A DNA stretch of 64,000 bases from Apostichopus japonicus (GCF_037975245.1 NC_092576.1:42971611-43035610), one strand, 5' to 3'; shown: positions 33,001-50,469, counted from the first letter of the stretch. The notes: a model not told the origin generated them from the sequence alone. A program made the numbers and translations.

Positions 33001-35043
33001 CTTTATACAGGGTTTCTTTAGTAGGCTTCCATTTGAAACAGGGAGAGTTGACGAGTCTGCTAAATACTTCATAATTGACGCACACTCGTTATTTGCTAAG
33101 CTATATTAGTAAGTGGTGAGTTCTTATTTCATACAGTACAACCTATGTATTTATATATAGTGTATGTATTTTTCCTTCTTACATAGGACAAAGTATGGGC
33201 AATTACCAAACGTTTCTCCACATTAAAATCAGTCCGGGCAAGTTCATCCAGAGCTGTCAGAAGTGGAACAGATGAAAGGGGCAAGTTTACATCATCTGGC
33301 AGTTCCTCCAAATCCAAATGGGAGGTCTTAAGGGATTGAATTAAATGGGAATTTGCAACTGTTTGGCGCTTCAGGTCCCTTACTTCAGCTTTTATTTCTG
33401 CCAAAATCATAAGGATCTTCTTCTGAGTTGCTGTTAAGAGACAAAATCAGAGAAAATTTCGTAAAAGCAACATCAGATGTTAAAAGTAGTCACTTTGAAG
33501 TGGAAGTGCAATGTGAGAATAGCAGACTGGTACTGTATATACATTGCATTCCCTGGCACAGAAGTACAGTAATTAAGAAAAAGAGAGAAATATTTAGCCT
33601 TAGTAAACAGTAACTGGAGTAATAGTTTGCATGGTTGCCACATTACCAGTCACCAAGGCTTGGTCAGCAGGTCAAAGAAATGTGCATTATAGCAGTACTT
33701 GAACCTTTACAAATGCAGATCATGTACAATGCTTTGTTTAAATTTACGGTACTACACACCATTAACAATCAAATCTGGGGTTGACATGGGAGATATGTTA
33801 CGACTGGACCCTGCTAGTGACTGGGTAGACCCGGTAGAGTGCCTTGCACTTATTGGTGATACGACAGCATCAGGAAAATTTTGCCTCTGTGATTGAGGAT
33901 TTATATTGGAGGTCAATGGCGTTGTGAGGGGAACCAATGGCTGAATCGGTGGAGGCAGGGTGAAATTCTCAGCTTCTTCTTCTGTGTCGTCAGAGGAAGA
34001 CACATACCGGCGATTTTGCCTATGAGTATGAAAAGGCAATAGACATTGAGTAAGTACATCACAGATATTCCTTTACCATAACATCCATGTTGAGAGTATT
34101 GTGTCTGATTTGAACATATGGGATTTTTATGTCCGATATGATTTAAGCTGATTATAGGTCAATTTAAATATGGAGCTAGAGTTCATAAAATATTACTGAA
34201 CTTTCTGAGTTTCATACTTGTTAAGTCAGTAAGGATGGCACTTTTGGTTTAAGTTGTTAGAGTGAGACTGTACTGTATGTTCACTGTCAGCATCTCTATG
34301 AGAAAGATCAGTGATGGTAATTTTGGAATGTACAGTATAACCTGCATTTATTTTTGTAGCAGTTTTGCTTGGTATATTTAAATCGAACATTAGCATATTT
34401 ATATATTGGACACTTACAACTTCCTGCGCTTTGATGGCCTCTCATCTTCATTTTCAGTAGCTAAGTCTGAAGTCTCCTCAGCCCTTGTCAATAAGATCAT
34501 TGCCCGTGCATAGGAACCTGAAGAAATGAAACAATTGAAAAAAATCTTGATAGTGGGCATTTGTGATGAACTAGTAAACTACTGTACACTATACAGTGGT
34601 ATGGTCCCATCTGTAACTGAAAGGTTTTAATCTCGTACAGAACACACATGTACAGAAAGATACACTTTTCTCAGTTTCAACATTTACGTCGTGGAGATTT
34701 ACAACACTATACAGTGAGATACTGTGGTCTTTGTAGCACCTTGATCCATCAAAGTAACCACAAAGCATAATGTTATTGAAAGAAACATTGTTATTGCAAA
34801 TCATTTTACACTTTCATTTGAATTGTGTTTACAATACCTGTTGTTGACAGAACCCGAATGGTATGTCTCGTCCAAGATGCTTGCGGGGCTTCCACTGACT
34901 TGACTGCCTTCTCAAACCTTGTAGAAGATTTATATGGTGGCCAGAAGCATTCTCTTTCGCCAGTTCTCCATTGCGATGGAATGACTCCTACACCGTCTTC
35001 ACCAGCAAAGGCAACAACCAAGAAAGTTTGAGTATCAGACATG
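30057..35043 (-). CDS. DUF4806-domain protein, six coding exons (369 aa)
   Basis: Exons on the minus strand: 35043-34838 (ATG at 35042), 34517-34418, 34019-33760, 33430-33207, 30957-30798 and 30217-30057. All intron phases agree (1, 2, 1, 0, 1), giving one 369-residue frame without stops. The N-terminus MSDTQTFLVVAFAGEDG with ECFWPPYK is the conserved start of these proteins. Then come an acidic stretch with NLS-like PSKRRK (residues ~96-101), an S/P/T-rich linker, a predicted coiled segment (KKILMILAEIKAEVRDLKRQ, from ~192) and the DUF4806 block LPDDVNLPLSS ... LSSVGG ... VRRML ... INWTGQGEKLAF. It ends with AIRKNQ and ASDREGGRKAR (~318-354). Acceptors are good and four of the five donors are reasonable; the exon-5 donor is weak (GTTCGT). 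In animals such genes accompany tnp2-like transposases. A DNA-binding partner role like plant TnpA is my inference. The 2.25-kb fourth intron holds repeat insertions. Confidence 0.8.
31475..32798. mobile_element. hAT element with perfect 8-bp target duplication and inner satellite
   Basis: The terminal repeats are CAGGGGCGTAGCGA and TCGCTACGCCCCTG. TGTTTGAC flanks both (31467-31474 and 32799-32806). The related element at 2336-3781 holds the unoccupied site with one TGTTTGAC (complement of GTCAAACA near 3760), so the insertion is verified inside this window. Most of the 1324 bp is eight 138-bp repeats. No transposase. Confidence 0.9.
31521..32624 (+). repeat. Eight 138-bp tandem repeats with a three-unit higher order
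   Basis: Units start at 31521, 31659, 31797, 31935, 32073, 32211, 32349 and 32487 (GATTTGCCGACGGATCTGGA...). Units 2, 5 and 8 carry GGAATTGG where the others have GGAAGTGG. Units 2 and 5 also share AAGGGTAGGG. The period of three (414 bp) and near identity indicate recent block amplification. Confidence 0.95.
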
Positions 35044-35096
35044 CTGAAAGACAGTAATGATGATAATGAATAGCCATGATCAGGTACGGTACAAAT

Positions 35097-37130
35097 TCAA
35101 AAATGGAGGAGTGGCACTACCACAAAGCTTTTCTTCCGAGGAATAAGGACATATTTTTCCAGGATACTTGAGATTGGAGCATACTCTAGTTTCCCACTGA
35201 GTAATTTGATCTTGAATATGCCAAGTTTGGTGGAATCCAGTGGATATGTGAAAAAATTTTCTTTGTGACAAAAGTTTTCATATAAGATGAACTTGCTGCC
35301 ATCGCTGACAAAGAAGTTTCTGGCAAGAACAATTTCTTCACCAATTTTAACACAGTTGTCCCCCATAGATATTTTGATAGTGCAATCTTGAAGGTTGAGT
35401 ACTTTGTATTGTGAGGAAGTTACCATGGTCTCAGGAATCTGTCCACCATTGTGGGGCTGCTCAAAAAGTTCTTTGCTTTTAGTAGGAAAAGCTACATGGT
35501 TTTCAGAAAGACGTCGAATAACTTGTTGTAAGGGGTAATTTGCATTCCTAACCATTCTTTTTATCTGTCCCAAATAACTTTCGAAAGGGAAACAGGATAC
35601 ATTGTCCAATGCACCATATTGTTGTACATCCTCTTTCAAATGCACAAGTCCATGTACATTGTATGTAATCATGTCATTGCCATAGAGAGTTGCATAGTGC
35701 TTGATGAAAGTAACAATTAACTGGTGACCAAGCTGAGAGTAACTGCTACAGTTGAATGGACTCAAATATATAAACATAGCAACAGATAAAAGCATGAAAT
35801 TTTCATAAAATGGCTTTGGAATGATTCTGTAAAGAACAACTGGACCGGTGTACAAAAGAAATTGCCGAAGCTCTGTGGCTTTCCACCGTTCAAACTCATT
35901 CAGAGATCGAGGTTGGCGAGCAAATTCACGTGGTAGAGCACCATTCAACGATTGCAATTTTGCAGAAATTTCTCTGATAAGTTGAGGGCTCTGTCTTGTC
36001 TTTAGTGGACCTTTCAACCAAAGCTTTACCAGTCTGCGTGTCACTCCCAAACATACTAGGTGCATGTAGTCTAAAGGGAAGTTGGATACCATACCCAATG
36101 AAAGTTGGGATAGTGGAGTTTCCCCTAGATGATGATTTTCATCTAGCATATTTCTAAATGACTGGTCAGTGCGATGATCTGCTTCTGTTTCTGGGAAAGT
36201 TACTTTGTTGATGTACACGCCTCTCTGAACACATCTTTCACAGCCGGAGTAGCCACTATGACCCTTGATGTTTTTGACCATGGCTCTTGCAGGGGCATCA
36301 CATATGACTGCTGTCATAACCACTGTAAGCTTTTCTCCCTGAACTTGAATACCATTTTGCTCAACATTTTGGTAGTCTGCTACAAATTCATTCAAAAATT
36401 CCAAATCAGTTGGTTTCCTTTTCCCATAGTACAAGCCAATCACAAAAGGACACTTTCTCTCACATGCAGTGATCATACCTAATATGGGCCAAAACTGCGA
36501 GTTTGAGCTTTTGAATAGAGGTAAACCATCAATGTTTACATGCAACGTTATTGTTTTGTATTTACTACTTAGGGACTTTTGTCTTGAGTTCAGAATAGAG
36601 GTAATTCCATTCTCAATTCCAACATGGTAATATTCACCTCCTGAGACAATTGTTGTGTCCACTTTGGTTTGCGTGCCTAGTAAAGTTCTAGGGTCTTTTG
36701 GAAGGTCAGGATGGTCATTTTGCAGAATGACAAGGAGCTCAGAGAGTGAAGCATGAGAAATATTATACTTTGAGGCCCATTGCCCAAGCTCAATTTTCAG
36801 TGTGGAATTTATTTCATCACTTCCATCAATTTCACCATCTGAGTCAGAATATAGTTCATCAACATCTGAGTGAAAGGTCTGGAACAAATCACTGTCAACA
36901 CCATCAGCAACATCATTTTCAGACAACTGTTCCAGTTGGTGCAACTGCTGCAGTTGGCTCCTTTTTTCCTTGATATGTAAAGATTTATCATTGTCCTTCC
37001 TGGTGTTATCTATTGGTCCAGAGAAATTATTTTGCCCGCAAGATTCATCTGATATTGTTTGTATGTAGTTTAACACTTCATCATTGATTTTTCTTCTCTT
37101 GGTGCGATATGATTGTGGACCATGATCCAT
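35097..37130 (-). CDS. tnp2-like (EnSpm/CACTA-type) transposase, 677 aa
   Basis: One uninterrupted 677-codon frame from ATG 37130. An acceptor (TTTATCTCCCTGATAG) ends at 37137, so a 5' non-coding exon is spliced on. Order: basic KRRK (11-14); acidic Q/S/D-rich region to ~105; RNase H-like catalytic region with LHVNIDGLPLFKSS (D201), VICDAPARA (D278), GHSGYSGCERC (Cys297/Cys300, zinc-knuckle-like) and NFPLDYMHLVCLGVTRRL (D354, beside H357); then ERWKATELRQFLLYTGPVVL (414-433) and HGLVHLKEDVQQYG with FPFESYLGQIKRMVR (493-528), equivalent to the DUF4218 region of plant tnp2. D201 and D278 are my candidates for the first two catalytic acids; the third is uncertain. The lack of stops or frameshifts over 2 kb suggests recent activity or host selection. 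The next gene starts 54 bp downstream on the same strand. Confidence 0.85.
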   Translation of the reverse strand: MDHGPQSYRTKRRKINDEVLNYIQTISDESCGQNNFSGPIDNTRKDNDKSLHIKEKRSQLQQLHQLEQLSENDVADGVDSDLFQTFHSDVDELYSDSDGEIDGSDEINSTLKIELGQWASKYNISHASLSELLVILQNDHPDLPKDPRTLLGTQTKVDTTIVSGGEYYHVGIENGITSILNSRQKSLSSKYKTITLHVNIDGLPLFKSSNSQFWPILGMITACERKCPFVIGLYYGKRKPTDLEFLNEFVADYQNVEQNGIQVQGEKLTVVMTAVICDAPARAMVKNIKGHSGYSGCERCVQRGVYINKVTFPETEADHRTDQSFRNMLDENHHLGETPLSQLSLGMVSNFPLDYMHLVCLGVTRRLVKLWLKGPLKTRQSPQLIREISAKLQSLNGALPREFARQPRSLNEFERWKATELRQFLLYTGPVVLYRIIPKPFYENFMLLSVAMFIYLSPFNCSSYSQLGHQLIVTFIKHYATLYGNDMITYNVHGLVHLKEDVQQYGALDNVSCFPFESYLGQIKRMVRNANYPLQQVIRRLSENHVAFPTKSKELFEQPHNGGQIPETMVTSSQYKVLNLQDCTIKISMGDNCVKIGEEIVLARNFFVSDGSKFILYENFCHKENFFTYPLDSTKLGIFKIKLLSGKLEYAPISSILEKYVLIPRKKSFVVVPLLHF

Positions 37131-37139
37131 GATGAGCTA

Positions 37140-39088
37140 TCAGGGAGATAAACCAAGTTTGGAACAGTTACAGTACATACAGTATAGATTAGGTGGTGAA
37201 TGTTTAGTTTAGTTTTGTAGAAAAAAGGATCAGGAAGGACAATTAAGTCCCCATCAAAGACCCTATTGGAGAGAAGGAACCGATACACAAAAAGGGACAC
37301 CTGATTACAATGCTTAAAATGATTGTGTGAAGTTGTTTCAAAAATTTGCCTTGTTTCTGTATTACTTGTTGAAAACCAAATCCCAATTGCAAATTGTTCA
37401 CCAGTATCCTTCAGTCTATTAGATAAGTAATAAGTGTAATGCATCATATATGTATTTATACCATGTCCATTTAAATAAGCCTTTCTTCACTATTTTAGCT
37501 TCTTTATCTTATGGTTTCGAATGTTAAAATGTATATTTTAGTAACAGAAATTCAGTTAGCATTTGTTGATTGCCAAATTATTCGTTAAATAAAGGGGAGT
37601 TTTAACTTTACAACCTTTGCAAGCAATATTGTTTCTATGAATGTTATTTTTCAAGGTGTGAGTGCAGGAGGGAACTTTTCACATTAAGGCAAGTCCCATT
37701 CCACAGTCAAGGGTGGCTGAAAGCGGCTACAAATTACAACCCTTAAACGGGAAAGTCCTACTTCTAGAAGGAAAATATGGTGTATGCCTTTTAGGCAGTT
37801 TGTCCCAATTCTTTTTGAAAAAAATGAACTGTGCTCAGTTGGCTGCCTAGATTTTTTCATATGTATATATATCTGCATTTTTGGTGAAACACTTCAACGT
37901 AGAACATTACTACAGTTTTAGCACATTCACTTGTGTTGAACTGTTTACAGTCAGTTCACGTACTGAGCCCAATAAGTAAAAATAGATGACCATATTTTGG
38001 ACTATAGCATAACTCGTTTCAACATAGATTACGAATCCAATGGTTCGTTTGACAGAAATGTAGCCGAAATATCGAAGCGTGCTCTGGTCAGTTCCATTTC
38101 TTTTCAAAGCAGATCGCATTTTGCACGTACCTTGCGTGCATCTCCCACATTGACGTACTTCAGTGTTGTGCTGGTACTGTGTTAGGCCAGTTTAAAGGTT
38201 ATTTTTTTTACCGAGAACAGTAGTGAATTTTGCATAATCTGTGATACATTCAAACATGCGAGTACGCATTTCGGTTTGACATAGATTAGGCGTACTGAAA
38301 GGATACAGTCTACATACGTTGTGTATCGCATGTAGTAACTTTCCTGCTTAAATCAGCGAGTCAAGCTGAATTATTCTAGTTCACGTTGGGCCTCTAAAGT
38401 CTGGCTAGGCTTTTGTACGCGATCAGATTTATGTTTAGATTTATGTTACACAGTTAGTAGGCCTAACGTGTCTAAGCTAGAGACAAACACACGGTCAAAT
38501 AAGCTCGTGAGTTTAGGCCTTATATCAATGGGTTATTAATAGGCAGCATTTTCAGTGGTATACAGCTATTCACGACGAGTATGTACCATACCCTGTCGAG
38601 AACTTTGACATGAATTTTAGCCTAGGCTTTAGACTAGGTAAGGCACTTTTAATCGATCCTGTGTAGGCTATTTAATAATATGTGGTAGGTCTAGCAGCAA
38701 GTACAGTAGGCCTAGTTGTTGTACTAGTCCTATTATTCTAGCCTTTGTAGTTCAAAGGCTATAGAATAGAACTAGTATTACCACTGTAGTCCTATGTACA
38801 ATACTTGCAAAAGTTGTATCATATTATTCAAAAGTTATATAAAGCTGGGGTTGGAGAAACCCAACTCTAGTTTGAATGGCCTAGAGTTATTGTACAATGC
38901 GCTCGATTTGTTTATTAGTTAGTATTATGAGTGTATATTAATTGGTATATACTGTACATGGAAAGAATGCTAGGAAGTAACAATCATGTCAGTATCATTA
39001 TGTAGCCTAGGCAAAATATACAAAGTATTCTTATTGGAAGAAAAACGAGCAAATAATGCTGGGTAGGCCTATAGTACAGTAATACAAA
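37140..39088. other. Putative first intron of the element; no gene
   Basis: AT-rich sequence between the transposase acceptor and the MITE. A 125-codon minus-strand frame (37070-37447) overlaps the transposase 5' end and has no motif. CCTAGGCCTA-type words are common from 38400 on. Confidence 0.5.
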
Positions 39089-39318
39089 GTGGCTATTCTT
39101 ACGACTAGTTGTAAGAATAATTTATAAATGCGCAGTTGCTTTAACATGGCTATTTTTACAAAAGGAGTACTATTTTTACAACTAGGAGTAACAATTTCCG
39201 GTTAGGGTTACCCCTACTACATGCGCAGTTGCTTTATTTACTTTACTGTGTTTGAATTCGCCAATGTCGTAAGAATAGTTTATAAATAATTGTTACGACT
39301 AGTCGTAAGAATAGCCAC
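39089..39318. mobile_element. 230-bp MITE with long inverted ends
   Basis: The left end GTGGCTATTCTTACGACTAG and the complement of the right end match over about 25 bp, with a second imperfect match (AATTTATAAA) further in. CGACTAGTYG inside the arms is itself palindromic. No clear target duplication. Intronic to the large element. Confidence 0.7.
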
Positions 39319-40002
39319 GGCCATAGTTATATGTCATTGTTATTAGTATTATTGTTATGCAAGGCTGAAATTTGTTCAGATACCCAATCATGTCTATGCA
39401 GTAGGTAGGCAAGGCCTAGTAATAGGATGTTATATTCACCATATGCTGCTTTAAGTCTGAACATACTTCAAGTTTTTAAGAATTAATTTCTCAGGCTGAA
39501 ACCTGTTTCATTGCACATGTAAGTTGTAATGCTGTACTGCTACTAATAATTGCTCAAAATTAAAATGGGCCCTGTACCCCTTACTGGTAGCCCTGGTCCA
39601 GGTGTACTCTAGTATAATTATACTGTCATCGGTTAGATGGGGAAGATCTATTTTCATGGTATTTATGTAGCTATAGGCTATGCCCTAAATGACTAGGTCT
39701 GACCTAACCCAGGTTTGGCTAAGCAATATATATAAAGTCCAAGTTATATGCATTATAAAGCAAAGGATGTGCTAGTATAGTTAGAAGCCTGTGGTTGGTA
39801 AGTAGGCTATCAAAATTAAACATATCATATATAAAATTGAATTAAATAGCCTTTGCTACACCAGCATAAATATGCTTTATGCTAGGAATCAAGATGTATT
39901 GATACTTAAAAATTTGGTAAAATTACTTGGCTCATTATTGGGGATTTGTCTTGAGTATGGACCCATGTGCTACCCGCAGAGGGTGGACATCGTGTTAGGC
40001 TA

Positions 40003-40560
40003 GGCCATTTATGTTGGAAACTGGAGTGTCCATTAAAATATCATGGACTCATTTAATACTTCAAGATTGAGTATGAACAATGCCAATTCTAGGCTTAGAA
40101 ATTAAAAAAATTAGACTTCCATAGGCCTAACAACAACTTAAAATCAAGGAACATAAACATCAGGATTTCTTTGTGGGCGATATTGCAGGCCACATATATT
40201 GGAAACTGGAGTTTTCATAAAAAAGTATCATGGATTCATTTAATAAATCAACATTGAGTATGAACGATGCCAATTCTAGGCCTAACATTTAAAAGAAATT
40301 AGATTTTCATACCTAGGCCTAACAACAATTTAAAATCAAAGGAAAATAAACATCAGGATTTCTTTGTAGGCCATATTGTAGGCCATATATTTGGAAACTG
40401 GAGTATTCATAAAAATATCATTGACTCATTTAATACTTCAAGATTGAGTTTGAAAGATGCCAATTGTAGCAAGTAAAAATTAGACCCATTGGCAACATTT
40501 AATTTAAATTCAAAGGAACATAAACATCAGGATTTTTTTGTATGCCAATGCCTAGCCTCT
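40003..40560. repeat. Three ~185-bp tandem repeats
   Basis: Copies begin near 40003, 40188 and 40380 with GGAAACTGGAGTNTTCATAA, TTCAAGATTGAGTATGAA, GCCAATTCTAGG and AACATAAACATCAGGATTTC. Identity is moderate (roughly 85-90 percent by eye). Intronic to the large element. Confidence 0.8.
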
Positions 40561-41171
40561 GAGAATATTATAAAAATATCAGCTGTTTTAACTTAATATT
40601 GCTACTGCTTGGCTAATTTTTATTGCAATTCTCTAAAATAATATGTGCTTCACCTTCAATCTTGAGGAAAAGAATACTTAAAAATGCTCCAAATTTTGCT
40701 GTACAAATTTTCGTTGATGCATATACACACCTACTGTCTGACCCTGACCTATAAATAAGACCAGCGATGAAGTCTAGATGCCATGTGTACATGTGAATTA
40801 TAATTAACTTTTTTTTCTGCTGGGAATTTCATTGATCTCCTATATTTCTTTGCTAAATTTGGTAAACATTTTTAAAAATGTAGGCCTAGTACTAATTTTA
40901 GTAAGCCTGCAGTAGGGGCCCTCAGTACTACTATAGTGGTACTAAACATGTACACAATTTTTCTGGCCGTTCCCGATAAGACTAAGCTCCCGTTTGCCAC
41001 TGTAAATGCACATTTTTTAACAGGTAGAAAGTTCTTTTTTTTCTATATTTTTATTTGACATTTGGAAGAAATTTGAACAGCTATTACTCTTTATCAATTA
41101 AGCAGCCAATCCCACCAAATCAACTCATTAAGTTCTTTATTAAGGAATAACAACAATTGACACGACTTACC
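40561..41171. other. Start of putative intron 1; no coding feature
   Basis: AT-rich sequence immediately downstream (in transcription sense) of the putative first-exon donor. Nothing else was recognised. Confidence 0.4.
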
Positions 41172-41330
41172 TCATTCTGTTTCGTTAGCTTGAATGATCA
41201 ACTTTCCGACTTTTCTTGCACTTCATAACTTGGCGCTTTTTCTCTTTTCTCCCTTATGCGCATGCACAATGCTATAGCCGCGCCCACATTGCCACTACTT
41301 CTGGCATGAGCGCATGCGTCGAAACGAATA
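41150..41330 (-). promoter_or_regulatory. Putative promoter and non-coding exon 1 of the element
   Basis: Two NRF-1-like palindromic sites lie close together: TGCGCATGCACA (41257-41268; 11 of 12 to YGCGCAYGCGCR) and GCGCATGCG (41310-41318). The stretch is CpG-rich within AT-rich surroundings. About 85 bp downstream on the minus strand is the strong donor GAATGAG|GTAAGTCG (last exon base 41171). This could serve acceptors at 37137 (transposase) and 35044 (DUF4806). No TATA box is obvious. The transcription start is inferred, probably near 41240-41300. Confidence 0.5.
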
Positions 41331-41417
41331 TCGTCTGGTTCACTTTCCTTGTGTTCTGGTTCGATGACGGATAGCAACGTCTCACGTAGGCTTCAAGTAT
41401 ACGTGATCGACGGCAAA

Positions 41418-42440
<1,023 letters not shown>

Positions 42441-42671
42441 GGCGCCGATGCAGCTTTACTGGATCGGAACGGCCGGTGTTATATTCATATATTTAACATT
42501 TGCAGTGAATTAACACGTAATCCATAAGTCCAAGCGGATCTGTTATTAGGATTATATAGAACGATAATCTGACGGCAAATTTAATTTGCTTATCTATTAC
42601 CGATAAATTTCCAGCTTACGATATGAACAGGTCACTCAAAACGGCTTAAATACGTAAAGTAAGCGATATCG

Positions 42672-43056
42672 GCATGACGCCTCCGGCTCCCCGGCGGTAT
42701 GCCGCTTACTTGCCGCCGGTGGCATCTCGGCCTTCATCCGCCGGCGGTAAACCGCTCCTTTACCGCGGGCGGCTTGCCGCCTGCTCACCGCCGTCGGCCC
42801 GCCGGGGGTAAACCGCTCCTTTACCGAGGGCGGCTTGCCGCCTGCTCACCGCCGTCGGCCCGCCGGGGGTAAACCGCTCCTTTACCGAGGGCGGCTTGCC
42901 GCCTGCTCACCGCCGTCGGCCCGCCGGCGGCAGGCCGACGTCGGCAAGCCGCATGTTAGCCGACGTCGGCCCACCGGCGGGTATTAAGCGGTTTGCCGCT
43001 GCCGATATGCCGCTGGTATGCCGCCGGCGGCCCGACGTCGGCTTGCTGGCTGGGTA
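42672..43056. repeat. GC-rich subterminal array, right
   Basis: High-GC block including three 61-bp tandem copies (TAAACCGCTCCTTTACCG at 42748, 42809 and 42870) plus GGCCCGCCGGCGG and CCGACGTCGG words shared with the left array. It ends abruptly with CGACGTCGGCTTGCTGGCTGGG at 43055-43056, the inverted counterpart of 28396. Confidence 0.85.
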
Positions 43057-43059
43057 TCG

Positions 43060-43320
43060 ATCGTCTTAAATCCGAAAATAGACTAATTTTCCGACTTGGC
43101 ACCTTATCCCCTTATGGTTTAAACTCTAAATTCGATTTGTTGTAAGTCCTTTTACCCTGCTACTTTTCGCTTCTTTCATGTGTGTGCATTGGACCATTTT
43201 ATCTTTCTTCGTTCGCTGTTTACAGTTTTAGTAGTCTTTTTGCTCACTTTGTTAAAGGGTTTATACCCGAAACGTCGTGTTTCTTTTTTTTATCATTAGC
43301 ACTAGCAAATTTTACTATTT
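43060..43320. other. Unassigned; GTTTATACCCGAAACGTCG word
   Basis: No gene. The stretch near 43258-43280 (GGGTTTATACCCGAAACGTCG-like) is reminiscent of tails seen in some Penelope-type retroelements, but no reverse transcriptase accompanies it. Confidence 0.3.
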
Positions 43321-43323
43321 TTC

Positions 43324-45260
<1,937 letters not shown>

Positions 45261-45263
45261 AAC

Positions 45264-46720
45264 TTGTTAAAAAAATATGACAGCCCAATTGGACACAGGG
45301 TAAATTTATTTAGTATAATACGCCTGTGTGTTGTGCCCAGAAAAAAACATCAAAAACAAACGAAAAGGAAGGTGAAATTAGAGAGGGACCTGTCGAGGGA
45401 ATATATCAGCGCATTAAAAATTATGAAGAGTTCAACTGACTGGGATATGTTCGGACAGCCATGATGAACGGACATAAGTAACCTATGACTACATTAAATT
45501 CGTCAGCGATTTACGTGTACCTAAGAAATTGACATCTGCATCTAAAATGATGACGCGTTTCAACAGATAAAAGGATAAATACTTTTAATGAAGGAAAAGA
45601 AAATGGCAAATGATTCAAGGGAAAAAGCTAAGAGGAACTGGATACAAAGTGAAATCAACAAACGTGTTCACAAAGACAGAAGTGAGCTCTTAAGCGTTAT
45701 TAGATAAAACTCTAACAGCTTATGGGACTTAATCAAGACAACTCGAGAACCTGAAGATGAAGAAACCATTTTTACTTCTAAGGAACTCGGTGGGCGACTT
45801 AGCCATAATTTTAGACGTTTCCATTCAACAGTTATAAAAGATGTAATAATACACATACCTGATCGGTTGGCCGAACGTCCTATGGTTAAAGAGAACTAAG
45901 TTGGAAGACAATTTAATATAGTCAGAAAAGGTGTTTCATCGGGCTATGGCCAAGTTCCTTGGTGGGTTTTTTAAGTTTTTCTGATGAACTAGCTGGAATT
46001 TTTTCACTTAGTTTTAACGAACGTTTGAACCAATGTCACATACCCAACTTCTGGAAGAATGCCGTCACAACGCCAATACCTAAGTTAAAATACCTACCTC
46101 GGTTAATGACTTCAGATCCATAGATCTTCCCAGCATGAGCTATAAATATATGCAGAATATTTTATTGCCATATTTGACAATGTCATCGATACACATGGTG
46201 ACCAATGAAAATTTGCTAATATGAAGTTGTTTTCCTGTATGGATGCCGTTCGCACAATTGTCTATCATATTGTTCTCACTCTAAATATGAAGCATAATCA
46301 TATTCAGTGTTCTTTTTTTTTCTCCAGTGTTTTAATACCGTACAACCTAATCAGTTACTTCATGATTTAAAATATCTTTGTTTAATATCCCTGGATTAAG
46401 CACTGGCTGGCTGATTTCATGGAAGAGTGGTCAGGGCAAATTAAATTGAAAAAAAAACGGTTTTTACAACAAATCTAAAATCAGCGTTGGGGTCCCAAGG
46501 ACGGTCCATCATCAGTACTGTTATTTACAGTTTACAATGACGAAATAAGAAAATCCAATTTGATGTCATCAAATATGCAGAAGACACAGCAATCTCTGTT
46601 AGATTATATAAATCGTCACATAATGTGGATCAAATCAATTACGAAACTGTGGTATCTCATGTTGTTACTGTCTGTGAAAACAAAACAAACTTACTTCTGA
46701 ACCTTTAGAAATTTCAAGAC
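45264..46720 (+). pseudogene. Decayed LINE reverse transcriptase
   Basis: Broken plus-strand frames carry reverse-transcriptase landmarks in order. NFWKNAVTTPIPK lies near 46040-46080, and VNDFRSIDLPS near 46110-46130. CFNTVQPNQLLHDLKYL lies near 46320-46370 (Asp replaced by Asn). GPSSVLLFTVYNDEI lies near 46500-46550, and KYAEDTAISV near 46570-46600, where the usual Ala-Asp-Asp is Ala-Glu-Asp. The upstream part (AKRNWIQSEINKR, LWDLIKTTRE) resembles the linker before the domain in Jockey/CR1-type LINEs. Several stops and frame changes intervene, so it is dead. No endonuclease or 3' tail was identified. Confidence 0.7.
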
Positions 46721-50122
<3,402 letters not shown>

Positions 50123-50469
50123 CTATGGATCCTACCGTAGGTCGACAGTTACATTGACTTACACACTAAATTTAATCTAACCCTAACCCTGAACCGACCC
50201 TAACCAAAACTTTTAAATGTACGTTTTAGAGGACGGAGAACATTATACAGCTATTAGCGACAATAAAAAAGTGTCTTAAAATGGTACTGAAAACATTAGG
50301 TCGACACTGAAATGTCGACCTAGGGTACACTGTTGACCCAAGGTACACTTTTTTACCATAAACTCGCGATAAACAACTTTAACTCTGAACGGTATAAGTT
50401 CTGTACCATATTGCTACTTTGTTAGAAATTCACCGATCCTGAACTTGATCTAACTGGAAAGGAACCGAC

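Larger units (their letters stand above)
31453..33059. mobile_element. Second copy of the 2336-3781 element family, split by a hAT
   Basis: Ends CAGACCTGTCAACCTG and CAGGGAGAGTTGACGAGTCTG, in reverse orientation to 2336-3781. CTAAAT abuts both ends (31447-31452 and 33060-33065). The segment 32800-33059 aligns with about 3500-3770 in reverse complement. This copy lacks the opposed 25-bp arrays and was later interrupted by the hAT at 31475-32798. It sits in intron 4 of the DUF4806 gene. Confidence 0.7.

Noticed and set aside
33428-33613. Plus-strand frame opposite DUF4806 exon 4
   Set aside because: It is antisense to a well-supported exon and its intron, with no motif.
37070-37447. 125-codon frame overlapping the transposase start
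   Set aside because: It is a different frame from the transposase with no recognisable family. The acceptor at 37137 supports a spliced leader instead.
50160-50215. Telomere-like CTAACCCTAACCCTGAACC
   Set aside because: Only a few degenerate repeats inside AT-rich DNA; not a telomere or a clear interstitial array.
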